From contig CAJYMH010000033.1 of the NCBI GenBank assembly GCA_913776195.1, positions 22,593 to 86,592 of the forward strand: DNA of 64,000 bases, given 5' to 3'. Positions within the stretch are counted from its first letter, which is position 1. Each line of letters opens with the position of its first letter. The translations under genes were made by a program, and so were the position numbers. Source of the stretch: an uncultured Caulobacter sp. (GTDB lineage Bacteria > Pseudomonadota > Alphaproteobacteria > Caulobacterales > Caulobacteraceae). This document shows, piece after piece, positions 29,705 through 38,316 of this stretch. The notes beneath the pieces were generated by a model. It was not told the origin of the DNA. It did not search any database and saw only the letters and a list, made by a program, of their open reading frames with translations.

Positions 29705-30505
29705 TCACGCGCCCTTGAAGTTCGGCGCGCGCTTCTCCAGCAGCGCGTCGACGCCTTCCATGTGGTCCTCGGTCAGGTGCGACAGGGCCTGGGCCGCAGC
29801 GCTCATCTCCATGATCGTGTCATACGACGCCGTCTGTCCCTGCTTCAGCAGGCTCTTGGCCAGGCGCAGGGCGTGCGGCGGCTGCTGGGCGATCTTCTCC
29901 GCCAGGGCCATGGCCTCGCCCATCAAAGTCTCGTGCGGCACGACCTTGCTGACCAGGCCCCATTCTCCCGCCGTCTTGGCGTCGATGATGTCGCCCGTGA
30001 ACAGCAACTCGGCCGCCCGGCTCATTCCCACCGTGCGCGGCAGCAGCCAGGCCCCGCCATCGCCGGGTATGATGCCCAGCTTCAAGAACGTCACCCCGAA
30101 CCGCGCCTGGTCCGAGGCGATGCGGATGTCGGCCATGCAGGCCACGTCGCAGCCCAGGCCCACGGCCGCCCCGTTCACCGCCGCGATGGCCGGAACCTCC
30201 AGCCCGTAGATCGAGCGGACGATGCGATGGATGTTGGTGCGGTAGTTGTCCCGCAGCGTCATGCCCCCGCCCGAGAACGCCCCTTCCTTGGCCTTCATGG
30301 CCTTCACATCGCCGCCAGCCGAAAACGCGCGCCCCGCCCCGGTCAGCACCACGCAGCGCACCTGGGGATCTCGGTTCACCGCCTCGCAGGCCGCCGCCAC
30401 CTGATCGCCGTCCCCCGGCGCGCCCAGGGCGTTCAGGCTGTCCGGGCGGTTGAAGGTGAGGACCGCCACATGGCCGCGTTTTTCCGTGGTGATCAGCTGG
30501 TCCAT
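29705..30505 (-). CDS. Crotonase-fold (enoyl-CoA hydratase/isomerase family) protein
   Basis: 266 residues from the ATG at 30505, preceded by GGGAGG; the open frame to 30991 is a chance extension across the intergenic region and the antisense of the next gene. The crotonase fold is clear: FNRPDSLNAL, oxyanion-hole AGRAFSAGGDVKAM (57-70), NGAAVGLGCDVACMADIRIAS (111-131) and GIIPGDGGAWLLPRTVG. Where rat hydratase has its first catalytic Glu, the aligned residue is F140, so plain hydratase activity is doubtful and isomerase or thioesterase roles are possible. First gene of a four-gene minus-strand run ending at the amidase. Confidence 0.85.
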   Translation of the reverse strand: MDQLITTEKRGHVAVLTFNRPDSLNALGAPGDGDQVAAACEAVNRDPQVRCVVLTGAGRAFSAGGDVKAMKAKEGAFSGGGMTLRDNYRTNIHRIVRSIYGLEVPAIAAVNGAAVGLGCDVACMADIRIASDQARFGVTFLKLGIIPGDGGAWLLPRTVGMSRAAELLFTGDIIDAKTAGEWGLVSKVVPHETLMGEAMALAEKIAQQPPHALRLAKSLLKQGQTASYDTIMEMSAAAQALSHLTEDHMEGVDALLEKRAPNFKGA

Positions 30506-30523
30506 GGTCACGTTTCCTCCCGT

Positions 30524-30538
30524 TATGCATTCTGCATA
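30524..30538. promoter_or_regulatory. TATGCA-N3-TGCATA inverted repeat (operator candidate)
   Basis: A perfect 6-bp inverted repeat lies 19 nt upstream of the crotonase-family start, in the 93-bp divergent gap shared with the lipoprotein gene. It is AT-richer than its surroundings. It could be an operator or could overlap a -10 element; no regulator gene is adjacent. Confidence 0.35.
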
Positions 30539-30598
30539 GGCGAAGGGGACGTCAGGTGAAAGCCGATCACCCATGCAGATGACAATGGAGGCGTCGCG

Positions 30599-31408
30599 AT
30601 GCGAGTTTCGAAGTCCCTGGCCCTGGCGGTCGCTCCGCTCCTGCTGATGGCCTGTTCGCCGAAGGAAGACGGCGGCTCCCCCGCCCCCGCCGCCCCGGTG
30701 AAGACCGAGACGGCGGCTCCGAAGACCCCGCTGGAGTTCGACCAGGCCACCCCCGCCGCCAATGTGCGCCTCAAGCTGGCCGACGAGATCGCCCGCTTCC
30801 CGGTCTTGCATTCGCGCCTCTACGACGACGAAACCACCACCCTGAGGACGTTCGCCGACGAAGCGGCGGCGCAGAAGCCCGCGCGTCCCTACGAAAGCCA
30901 GGCCCAATGGACACTGGCCGCCGCCGCCGCGCCGCTCGTCTCCCTGCGGCGCGAGTTCTTCGACTACACCGGCGGCGCTCACCCGAACCACGGCTCGGCC
31001 GGCCTGCTGTGGAACAGCGCCACCGACAAGGAGGTCCAGCCGGCAGAGATCTTCCGCGCCGGCGCCGACCTGACCCCCATCCAGAACGCCGTCTGCGAAG
31101 GCGTGAAATCCGCCAAGGCCCGCCGCGAAGGCTCCGTTCCGCTCAGCGACCTGTGGAAATGCCCGACCTGGGACGAGATCACCTGGGTGCTGGTCCCATC
31201 CAAGACGGCGGACAAGGCGGGCGGCCTCGCCGTGCTGATCGGCCCTTATGTGGTCGGCCCCTATTCGGAGGGCGACTATGAGGTCGTCGTGCCGCTGTCG
31301 GTCTTCCAGCCCCTGCTGGCCCCCGCCTACGCCAGCGCCTTCGCCGGCGAACCGTCCCGCCTGGGCAACGCCGACGGCACGCCGACCGTGAAGATGCAGG
31401 CTCAGTAG
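30599..31408 (+). CDS. Lipoprotein with RsiV-like DUF3298 domain
   Basis: 269 residues. The signal ends in a lipobox (LLLMAC, Cys at about 19), followed by a Pro/Ala linker and a domain with FFDYTGGAHPNHGSAGLLWN and GPYSEGDYEVVVPLSVFQPLLAPAY. This is the DUF3298/RsiV-type pattern (a GGAH motif, then GPYxxG and final L-x-P-x-Y). RsiV in Bacillus binds lysozyme, but many proteobacterial relatives have no known function. GGAGG lies just before the ATG. It is divergent from the crotonase gene. Confidence 0.8.
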   Translation: MRVSKSLALAVAPLLLMACSPKEDGGSPAPAAPVKTETAAPKTPLEFDQATPAANVRLKLADEIARFPVLHSRLYDDETTTLRTFADEAAAQKPARPYESQAQWTLAAAAAPLVSLRREFFDYTGGAHPNHGSAGLLWNSATDKEVQPAEIFRAGADLTPIQNAVCEGVKSAKARREGSVPLSDLWKCPTWDEITWVLVPSKTADKAGGLAVLIGPYVVGPYSEGDYEVVVPLSVFQPLLAPAYASAFAGEPSRLGNADGTPTVKMQAQ

Positions 31409-31652
31409 GAGACAGTGGAGACGGATACTCTGGAGACTCTCGACCCCTTCTGGGGGACTCCGGGGACCGCCTTCTCCACCTCATCGGGGGAGCTCGTAAA
31501 CTTGAGGCGTGAAAGCCGCCCCTGACGCCCGCACGCCCACGCGACGCCTCGTTCGGACGAGACGCGCCTCCGCTGCTGCGTGTCACGGCGGCGGCCTGTG
31601 CGAACGGCTTATCCCCACGGGAACTGTTCCCAAACATCAACGGAGACATTCG

Positions 31653-31681
31653 TCTCCTCTCCGCAGCTGGGGGAGAGGAGA
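31653..31681. repeat. Perfect 10-bp inverted repeat downstream of pccB
   Basis: TCTCCTCTCC pairs with GGAGAGGAGA across a 9-nt loop, just past the pccB stop. There is no T-run on either side, so it is not a classic terminator; it could stabilise the pccB 3' end. The surrounding 31409-31685 interval (277 nt) contains no gene I can support. Confidence 0.5.
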
Positions 31682-31685
31682 TTCC

Positions 31686-33218
31686 CTACAGCGGGATGTT
31701 GTCGTGCTTCTTCCAGGGGTTCGACAGCTCCTTGCCGCGCAGGTGCTTCAGCGCCCGCGTGATCCGCTTGCGGGTGCTATGCGGCATGATCACGTCGTCG
31801 ATGTAGCCGCGCGAAGCGGCCACGAACGGATTGGCGAAGCGATCCTTGTACTCCGCCTCGCGGGCGGCCAGGGCCTCGGGATCCTTGGCCTCAGCGCGGA
31901 AGATGATCTCCACCGCCCCCTTGGCCCCCATGACCGCGATCTCGGCGGTCGGCCAGGCGTAGTTCACGTCCCCGCGCAGGTGCTTGGAGCTCATCACGTC
32001 ATAGGCGCCGCCATAGGCCTTGCGGGTGATGACGGTGATCTTGGGGACCGTCGCCTCGGCATAGGCGAACAGCAGCTTGGCCCCGTGCTTGATGAGGCCT
32101 CCATACTCCTGCTTGGTTCCTGGCATGAAGCCCGGCACGTCCACCAGGGTGATGATCGGGATTTCGAAGGCGTCGCAGAACCGCACGAACCGCGCGGCCT
32201 TGCGGCTGGAGTCGATGTCCAGCACCCCGGCCAGGACCTGCGGCTGGTTGGCGACGATGCCCACCGTCTCGCCGTCCATGCGCGCGAAGCCGCAGATGAT
32301 GTTCTTGGCCCACTCGCTGCTGATCTCGAAGAAGTCGGCCTCGTCGACCATCTTCAGGATCAGCTCCTTCATGTCGTAGGGCTTGTTCGGATTGGCCGGG
32401 ACCAGCGTGTCCAGGCTGCTCTCCATGCGCTCCGCCTCGTCGAAGCTCTCGCGGATCGGGGCCTTCTCCCGGTTCGACGACGGCAGGAAGTCCACCAGCC
32501 GACGCACTTGCGTCAGAGCCTCCAGGTCGTTCTCGAACGCCCCCTCGGCCACGCCCGACTTGGCGGCGTGAACCCGCGCCCCGCCCAGCTCTTCGGCCGA
32601 GACCACCTCGTTGGTCACCGTTTTGACCACGTCCGGCCCGGTGACGAACATGTAGCTGGTGTCCTTCACCATGAAGATGAAGTCGGTGATCGCCGGCGAA
32701 TAGACGTCGCCGCCCGCGCACGGACCCATGATCACGCTGATCTGGGGAATGACGCCGCTGGCCAGGGTGTTTTCGAGAAAGATGTCGGCATAGCCCGCCA
32801 GGCTGTCGACGCCCTCCTGGATGCGGGCGCCGCCCGCGTCGAACAGGCCGATGATCGGCGCGCCCATCTTCATGGCCTGGCGCTGGACCTTGACGATCTT
32901 CTGGGCGTGGGCGCCGCTCAGCGAGCCGCCGAACACCGTGAAATCCTTGGAGAACACGAACACCGTGCGGCCGTTGATCGTGCCCCAGCCGGTGACGACC
33001 CCATCGCCGGGAATCTTCTGTTCGGCCATGCCGAACTCTGTCCCCCGGTGCTCGACGAACATGTCGAACTCCTCGAACGAGCCTTCGTCGAGCAGCAGAT
33101 CGATCCGCTCCCGCGCGGTCAGCTTGCCCTTGGCGTGCTGGGCCGCGACGCGTTTCTCGCCGCCGCCGGCCCGGGCCTTCTCGCGTCGCCGCTCGAGCTC
33201 TTCAAGGATGTCCTGCAC
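31686..33218 (-). CDS. pccB: Propionyl-CoA carboxylase beta subunit (carboxyltransferase)
   Basis: 510 residues, normal for the biotin-dependent acyl-CoA carboxylase beta family. N-terminal carboxyltransferase motifs are [19 protein letters not shown] and [17 protein letters not shown], with the oxyanion glycines in [16 protein letters not shown]. The C-terminal half has [40 protein letters not shown] and [19 protein letters not shown]. Together these favour propionyl-CoA over methylcrotonyl-CoA. It converts propionyl-CoA to methylmalonyl-CoA with a biotinylated alpha subunit, which is not in this window. It lies 63 nt downstream of the ATP12 gene. Confidence 0.92.
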   Translation of the reverse strand: MQDILEELERRREKARAGGGEKRVAAQHAKGKLTARERIDLLLDEGSFEEFDMFVEHRGTEFGMAEQKIPGDGVVTGWGTINGRTVFVFSKDFTVFGGSLSGAHAQKIVKVQRQAMKMGAPIIGLFDAGGARIQEGVDSLAGYADIFLENTLASGVIPQISVIMGPCAGGDVYSPAITDFIFMVKDTSYMFVTGPDVVKTVTNEVVSAEELGGARVHAAKSGVAEGAFENDLEALTQVRRLVDFLPSSNREKAPIRESFDEAERMESSLDTLVPANPNKPYDMKELILKMVDEADFFEISSEWAKNIICGFARMDGETVGIVANQPQVLAGVLDIDSSRKAARFVRFCDAFEIPIITLVDVPGFMPGTKQEYGGLIKHGAKLLFAYAEATVPKITVITRKAYGGAYDVMSSKHLRGDVNYAWPTAEIAVMGAKGAVEIIFRAEAKDPEALAAREAEYKDRFANPFVAASRGYIDDVIMPHSTRKRITRALKHLRGKELSNPWKKHDNIPL

Positions 33219-33281
33219 GCTGTCCCTCGTCTTCTTGGCTTTGGAACGAGGGGTAAAGGCCGGCGCGGGCCTTTACAAGAT

Positions 33282-34007
33282 TTACCCAGCGAGAGCCTTG
33301 AACCACAAGTCGATCATCCCCGCCTCGGCACGCTGGCGGGCGGCGCGCTCGGCCGCCTCTTCATCGACGCCCCACTGACGCTCCTGGAACGCCTCGTCCA
33401 GCCGCGACAGATCGTAGGCCTGCTCGCCCGGCACTCGCCCGCGCGCCACGGCGAACGCCAGCACCGCCGACCCGAACAGCGGGGCCGCGAACCCCAGGCC
33501 GGCCAGGGCGAAATCGTCCAGTTCGCGCGCCATTTCCGCCGCGCGCTCGATGCTTTCGGGCGGCTGATCGTGATGGATGATCCCCGCCACACGAACCAGG
33601 CGCAGGCCCAGCTCCGTCTCGGCCCAGTCCAGCAGCGCGCCCCACTCCCGCTCCTGTTCCTCGACCAGGGCCGCAGGGCCGTCGGCGAAATAGCAAAGCA
33701 GGTCGGTGGCCGCGAACCGCGCCACCTCCTTGGCGGCGTCCTCATGCACCGCGGCCAGGCGGTCGATGACCGTATAGGCCAGCCGCGTCATGGGCATGGC
33801 TTCCGGGTCGATATGCTCGCCCTGGGCCGCCCACTCCGCCGCCACCGCGTCAGCCAGGGCGCGAGTCGGCACGATCAGCGGCTTTCCCGCCGGGCTCTTT
33901 GGCATGCGGCCATCGAGATGAACTGCAAAGCCGGCTTCCACCGCGGCGGCCTCGGCCTGCGTGTAAAAGCGGCGAACCCGCTCCTGAGTGTCGTTGTTAC
34001 GAGCCAA
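33282..34007 (-). CDS. ATP12 family F1-ATPase assembly chaperone
   Basis: 241 residues from a TTG at 34007, chosen because GGAAG lies 5 nt upstream and the family-like sequence begins there (RVRRFYTQAEAAAVEAGFAV). The frame is open to 34982 only because it lies antisense to the next gene. Family motifs are LDGRMPKSPAGKPLIVPTRAL, AVAAEWAAQGEHIDPEAMPM, DLLCYFADGPAALVEEQE and WGALLDWAETELGLRL. ATP12 proteins bind the F1 alpha subunit in mitochondria, and in bacteria they occur mainly in alphaproteobacteria. The start should be regarded as likely rather than certain. Confidence 0.88.
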   Translation of the reverse strand: MARNNDTQERVRRFYTQAEAAAVEAGFAVHLDGRMPKSPAGKPLIVPTRALADAVAAEWAAQGEHIDPEAMPMTRLAYTVIDRLAAVHEDAAKEVARFAATDLLCYFADGPAALVEEQEREWGALLDWAETELGLRLVRVAGIIHHDQPPESIERAAEMARELDDFALAGLGFAAPLFGSAVLAFAVARGRVPGEQAYDLSRLDEAFQERQWGVDEEAAERAARQRAEAGMIDLWFKALAG

Positions 34008-34100
34008 TGGCGCTTCCGCAAAAAAGCCGTCGTACGGCGAAACATTCCAGACGCGGCCAAGTGGTACGAACAGCTCGCGGATGCAAGGAGGACCTTCGAA

Positions 34101-35480
34101 ATGGCGCTTCCCGGCAAGGACATGCAGGCGGCGATCGCCGCGACCCGCTTTGGTCTCGGCGCTCGACCGGGTGAGATTGACGCCGCCCGCGGAGATCCGC
34201 GCGACTGGCTGAAAGCCCAGATCACGCGCGACGGCGCGGACCAGCCCGCCACCGATGGCGAAAGCGCCGTCCAGCGTCTGGCCGAATACCGACAGCAGCA
34301 GGAAGCCATCCAGGCCGCGCGCAAAGCGGGCGACCAGGAGGCGGTGAAAGCCGCCCAGCGCGACCGTCGTCAGGACGTGAACCAGGACTTCCTCGCCCGC
34401 GCCCAGCTTGGCGCCGCCACCGACGCCAGCTTCCGTGAGCGATGGGCGCTGTTTTGGGCCAACCACTTCACAGTTTCCGCCACGAAGCAGATCACCGCCT
34501 CTGTAGCCGGTCCCTTCGAGCAGGAGGCGATCCGCCCCCACGCCTTCGGGCGGTTCGAGGACATGCTGGTCGCGTCCAGCAGCCATCCGGCCATGCTGAC
34601 CTACCTGGACCAGGCCCAATCGGTCGGCCCTGAAAGTTCGCAGGCCGCCCGCGCCCAGAAACGCGGCCGCCGCGCCGGCCTCAACGAGAACTTGGCCCGC
34701 GAGATCCTGGAGTTGCACACCCTCGGCGTGAACGGCGGCTACACTCAGGCCGACGTCACCGAATTCGCCCGCGCCATGACAGGCTGGAGCGTCGCCCGCA
34801 ACGCCGACGAGGGCGTCGACAGCGCCTTCCTCTTCCGCACCGCCACCCATGAGCCGGGCGAGCGCACCGTGATGGGACGTCTCTATGGCCAAAAGGGGAT
34901 GGATCAGGCCCGCGCCATCATGGCCGACCTGGCGACCCGGCCCGCCACGGCCCGACACTGCGCACGCAAGATCGCGGCCCACTTCGTCGCCGACGACCCG
35001 CCCCCATCACTAGTTCAGCGGCTGGAAAAGGCTTGGTTGTCCAGCGAGGGACGCCTGGATGTGGTGGCCACAGCCCTGATCGACGCGCCGGAAGCGTGGG
35101 AGCCTACCCCGGCCAAGTTCAAGACGCCGTACGAGTTCCTGATCTCCACCTGGCGCGCCGCCGGAACCCAGCCCCAGGCATACAACCTACTGGCCCCGAC
35201 CTTGAACGGACTGGGCCAGCCGCCCTTCCGCCCGCCGTCCCCCGACGGTTGGGCCGATGAAGCCTCGGCGTGGGCGGCGCCGGATGCGCTGATCAAGCGT
35301 ATGACCTTCGCCCAGAGCTTCTCCCAGCGCATCGGCGATTGCCTTGATCCCAACACCGTCGCCGCCAACGCCCTGGGCGCCCGTCTCAGCGAACCCGTGG
35401 CCAAGGCCGTCGCCCGCGCCGAAAGCCGTCCCGAAGCCCTCGCCGTCCTGTTGATGAGTCCGGAGTTCCAACGCCGATGA
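34101..35480 (+). CDS. DUF1800 domain protein
   Basis: 459 residues from the ATG at 34101, preceded by an excellent AAGGAGG; the frame runs open upstream to 31509, but only antisense to pccB and the ATP12 gene. DUF1800 motifs are RWALFWANHFTVS, SSHPAMLTYLDQAQS, NENLAREILELHTLGVNGGY and DVTEFARAMTGW. An Arg/Gln/Ala-rich helical segment sits at about 60-100. No Sec signal is evident, although partner DUF1501 proteins are exported. Function unknown. Its stop overlaps the DUF1501 start (ATGA), so the two are made together. Confidence 0.88.
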   Translation: MALPGKDMQAAIAATRFGLGARPGEIDAARGDPRDWLKAQITRDGADQPATDGESAVQRLAEYRQQQEAIQAARKAGDQEAVKAAQRDRRQDVNQDFLARAQLGAATDASFRERWALFWANHFTVSATKQITASVAGPFEQEAIRPHAFGRFEDMLVASSSHPAMLTYLDQAQSVGPESSQAARAQKRGRRAGLNENLAREILELHTLGVNGGYTQADVTEFARAMTGWSVARNADEGVDSAFLFRTATHEPGERTVMGRLYGQKGMDQARAIMADLATRPATARHCARKIAAHFVADDPPPSLVQRLEKAWLSSEGRLDVVATALIDAPEAWEPTPAKFKTPYEFLISTWRAAGTQPQAYNLLAPTLNGLGQPPFRPPSPDGWADEASAWAAPDALIKRMTFAQSFSQRIGDCLDPNTVAANALGARLSEPVAKAVARAESRPEALAVLLMSPEFQRR

Positions 35481-36721
35481 CCGATCACCACCCCCATGGC
35501 TACAGCCGCCGTCAGGCCCTCTTGGGGGCGCTCGGTCTCGGCGCTTCCGTCACTTTCATGGGCCGCCCGGCCAGGGCCGAGGTTGGCGGCAAGAAGCTGA
35601 TCGTCCTGGTCTGCCGCGGCGCGCTAGACGGCCTGTCCCTCACGCCGCCGGTCGGCGATCCGGACTATGCCGGCCTTCGCGGCGCCATCGCCTACACGCC
35701 GGAACAGGCGCTCAAGCTGGACGGAACCTTCGGCCTCCACCCCGCCCTGACGCGCACCCATGCCCTGGCTCAGAAGGGCCAGCTCCGCATCGCTCCCGCC
35801 GTCGCGACGCCCGACCGCGCCCGCTCTCACTTCGAAGCTCAGGACGTGCTCGAGACCGGTGCCGTCGCCCGCTACGGCGCCAGTTCCGGCTGGTTGAACC
35901 GCACGCTCCAGACCCTGTCGCCGGATCGTAAGGTCGAGGCCCTGTCTGTCGGCGCCGTCGCGCCGCTGATCCTGCGCGGCCAGGTGCAGGCCGCTTCCTG
36001 GTCTCCGGGCCGCAACGCCGACTCCAACGCTCGCCTGCCCACCATCCTGCAGGATCTCTATAAGACCGACCCGCTGCTCGGTCCGGTTTTCGCGCGGGGC
36101 CTTCAGACCGAAGCCATGGCCCAGATCGCCATGACCGGCCTCTCCGCCCCGACCCAGCCGATGGAAGGCATGGCCCAGCCGAACGCCGCCGGCATGCAAG
36201 CGGCCCAGCGCCAGGGTCTTTCCGCCGCCGAGAAGCTCGGAACTACGGTGGCCAAGTTCATGACCCAGCCGGGCGGACCGCAAATCGTCGCCATCTCCCT
36301 GGACGGCTTCGACACCCACGCCGGCCAGATGGGTCAGCTCCAGTCGCGCCTGGCCTATATGGACGCCCTGATCGGCGGGCTGACCACCGGCCTCGGCCCC
36401 GCCTGGAGCGACACGGTGATCGTCGCCGCCACGGAGTTCGGCCGCACCGCCCGCGTCAACGGCACGGGCGGCACCGACCACGGCACGGCCTCAAGCGCCC
36501 TGATCCTCGGCGGCGGGCTGAAGAAGGGCGGGATCATCGGCGACTGGCCGACCCTGAAACAGACCGCGCTCTATGAGAACCGAGACACCGCCCCGACCCT
36601 CGACATGCGCAGCCTGTTCAAGGGCGTCCTGCGCGATCACATGGGCGTCGATCAGCGCGCCCTGGACGCCAAGGTCTTCCCCGACAGCGCGGCCGCGCGG
36701 CCCGCGACGGGGATCGTCTAG
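35477..36721 (+). CDS. DUF1501 protein, Tat-exported
   Basis: 414 residues. The N-terminus carries a twin-arginine signal (YSRRQALLGALGLGASV, cleavage likely after ARA near residue 35). The body has DUF1501 motifs: a start near KLIVLVCRGALDGLSL, ISLDGFDTHAGQMGQL, and TEFGRTARVNGTGGTDHGTA, with His/Asp residues reminiscent of the alkaline-phosphatase/sulfatase superfamily. It is expected folded in the periplasm, perhaps with a metal. The adjoining DUF1800 gene is its usual partner. Substrate unknown. It converges with the TPR-oxygenase gene with a 4-nt overlap. Confidence 0.88.
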   Translation: MTDHHPHGYSRRQALLGALGLGASVTFMGRPARAEVGGKKLIVLVCRGALDGLSLTPPVGDPDYAGLRGAIAYTPEQALKLDGTFGLHPALTRTHALAQKGQLRIAPAVATPDRARSHFEAQDVLETGAVARYGASSGWLNRTLQTLSPDRKVEALSVGAVAPLILRGQVQAASWSPGRNADSNARLPTILQDLYKTDPLLGPVFARGLQTEAMAQIAMTGLSAPTQPMEGMAQPNAAGMQAAQRQGLSAAEKLGTTVAKFMTQPGGPQIVAISLDGFDTHAGQMGQLQSRLAYMDALIGGLTTGLGPAWSDTVIVAATEFGRTARVNGTGGTDHGTASSALILGGGLKKGGIIGDWPTLKQTALYENRDTAPTLDMRSLFKGVLRDHMGVDQRALDAKVFPDSAAARPATGIV

Positions 36722-38316
36722 GCCGGCACCACGTCGAAGGCGATGGTCAGCCGGTCGTCGGCGCCGCTGAACGGCACGGTCCCGTGCCACATATAGGAGG
36801 GGAAGAGCGCCAGCAGCCCCGGCTGCGGCTGAACGTAGTGCTCAGGTTCCAGCTTCGGAACCGTCGGCACGCCGGGTTGACCGAACTTGATCCAGCCCTC
36901 CTTGCCCCCGGCCCCCACCGCCTTGGGCAGGGCCAGGTAGCAGGCCGACGACAGCCAGCCCTGCGGGTGAGTGTGATCCACATGGAAGCCGTTGGGGCGC
37001 AGCTTCACCGACCACAGGCCGGAGAACCGCCAGTCGCCGGTGGTGCGCGAGCGCAGGATGTCGCTCCCCTCGCCCACCGCCGCCATGTAACGGCGGATCG
37101 GCCCGTCCACCGCCTGTCGGAACGCCTTGATCGCCGGCTGGGTGGAACGCTGAAGGCTCTGGCTGGTCTGGCTGCCGTGGCGCAGCGACTGGCCGATGGG
37201 ATGGGTCTTCATGGCGTGCAGCGCGCGCAGCGCAGCGCCCAGATCCGCTACGTAGCTTTCCCGGTCGTCCCAGCCGTCCGGCACATCGATAAGCTTGGGC
37301 CGAACGAAGGTTTGATAGTCATAGAGCGCCTTGTACCGCGCATCCTCGCGCAGCCGCCACGCCGTCGCCAGCAGGGCCCAAGCGCCCTGGTCGAACGGGT
37401 TGGCGTCGATGATCGCCTGGGCCGTCGCCTCGGCGGCGTCAGGCCGGCCGGCGGCCAGATAGGCCTCCGCCAGGGTCGTGGCGGCGGGAAGCCCGGCCAG
37501 CGTCACCGCCCGCTCTGCATAGCCCACGGCCGATATGGCGTCACAGGACGCAGCGGCCTGCGCGGCGCTGACCAGCAGTTCGGCCGAGGCGTCCTGCCGC
37601 GCCGCGGGGCCACGCAACATCTCCAGCGCCCCCGCCACGTCGCCAGCGTTCTCCAGCACCTTCGCCCGAGCCGATAGCAGGCTGAAGTCGCCAGGGGCCG
37701 CCTTCAGCGCCCGGTCGATCGGCGCGGTGGCGGCGGCCAGGTCCTCGGTCCGCATCCAGACCAGTTGCGCCCATTCGCGCAGGGCGACGCCGTAGTTGGG
37801 CCGTCGGCGCGCGACTTCAGCGAAAGCGGCTTCCGCCTCATCGAAGCGGTCTTGTCCCTGCAGCGCCCGAGCCAGGACCAGCCACGTCTCTGGCGCATCG
37901 CCGCCCTTGGCGAAGGCGCGTCGGATCGCGACCTCGGCCTCGGCGAAATGCTGTTCGTCACCCAGTGCGGCGCCCAGGTTGTGCTCCGCCACGGCGCTCT
38001 TCGGATTGGCCTTCGCCGCCCGCTCCAGAAAGGGCAGCGCCTCTTCGCGACGGCCGAGAGCTTTCAAAGCCTGGGCGTGCGCTTCAAGAACCCCTTGGCT
38101 CGCATTGCTGCGCCCGGCCAGAGGCTCGGTGGCCGACAAAGCCGCGGCTGCGAGCCCATTGTTCACCGCATGCCGCGCCACCTCAGCCGTCGCCTGCATC
38201 CGCTGGTCCAGCGGCGCGGCGTTGGGCGTCAGACCGGCCAGGGCCGCGCAGGCGTCGGGGATGCGCCCCGCCTGCATCATGGCCGCGATTGGCTGGAGAG
38301 CGGGGTGCAGGTTCAC
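36718..38316 (-). CDS. TPR repeat protein fused to a 2OG-Fe(II) oxygenase domain
   Basis: 532 residues from a GTG at 38316 (GTGA overlap with rluC). The first ~330 residues are Ala-rich TPR helices (for example AEHNLGAALGDEQHFAEAEV and WLVLARALQGQDRFDEAEAAF). The C-terminal ~200 residues are a putative 2OG-Fe(II) oxygenase: HVDHTHPQGWLSSACYLALP gives the H-x-D/H metal motif, and SYMWHGTVPFSGADDRLTIAFDVV supplies the distal His and the Arg for 2-oxoglutarate. It may hydroxylate a protein brought by the TPRs; target unknown. No signal peptide. Confidence 0.82.
   Translation of the reverse strand: MNLHPALQPIAAMMQAGRIPDACAALAGLTPNAAPLDQRMQATAEVARHAVNNGLAAAALSATEPLAGRSNASQGVLEAHAQALKALGRREEALPFLERAAKANPKSAVAEHNLGAALGDEQHFAEAEVAIRRAFAKGGDAPETWLVLARALQGQDRFDEAEAAFAEVARRRPNYGVALREWAQLVWMRTEDLAAATAPIDRALKAAPGDFSLLSARAKVLENAGDVAGALEMLRGPAARQDASAELLVSAAQAAASCDAISAVGYAERAVTLAGLPAATTLAEAYLAAGRPDAAEATAQAIIDANPFDQGAWALLATAWRLREDARYKALYDYQTFVRPKLIDVPDGWDDRESYVADLGAALRALHAMKTHPIGQSLRHGSQTSQSLQRSTQPAIKAFRQAVDGPIRRYMAAVGEGSDILRSRTTGDWRFSGLWSVKLRPNGFHVDHTHPQGWLSSACYLALPKAVGAGGKEGWIKFGQPGVPTVPKLEPEHYVQPQPGLLALFPSYMWHGTVPFSGADDRLTIAFDVVPA

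Noticed and set aside
31509..34100. Apparent 860-codon extension of the DUF1800 reading frame on the plus strand
   Set aside because: It is antisense to pccB and the ATP12 gene and translates to His/Gly/Arg/Leu-rich sequence typical of shadow frames in high-GC DNA. The true start at 34101 has AAGGAGG and family similarity.
34008..34982. N-terminal extension of the ATP12 frame
   Set aside because: It lies fully antisense to the DUF1800 gene and lacks any start with a ribosome site; TTG at 34007 fits better.
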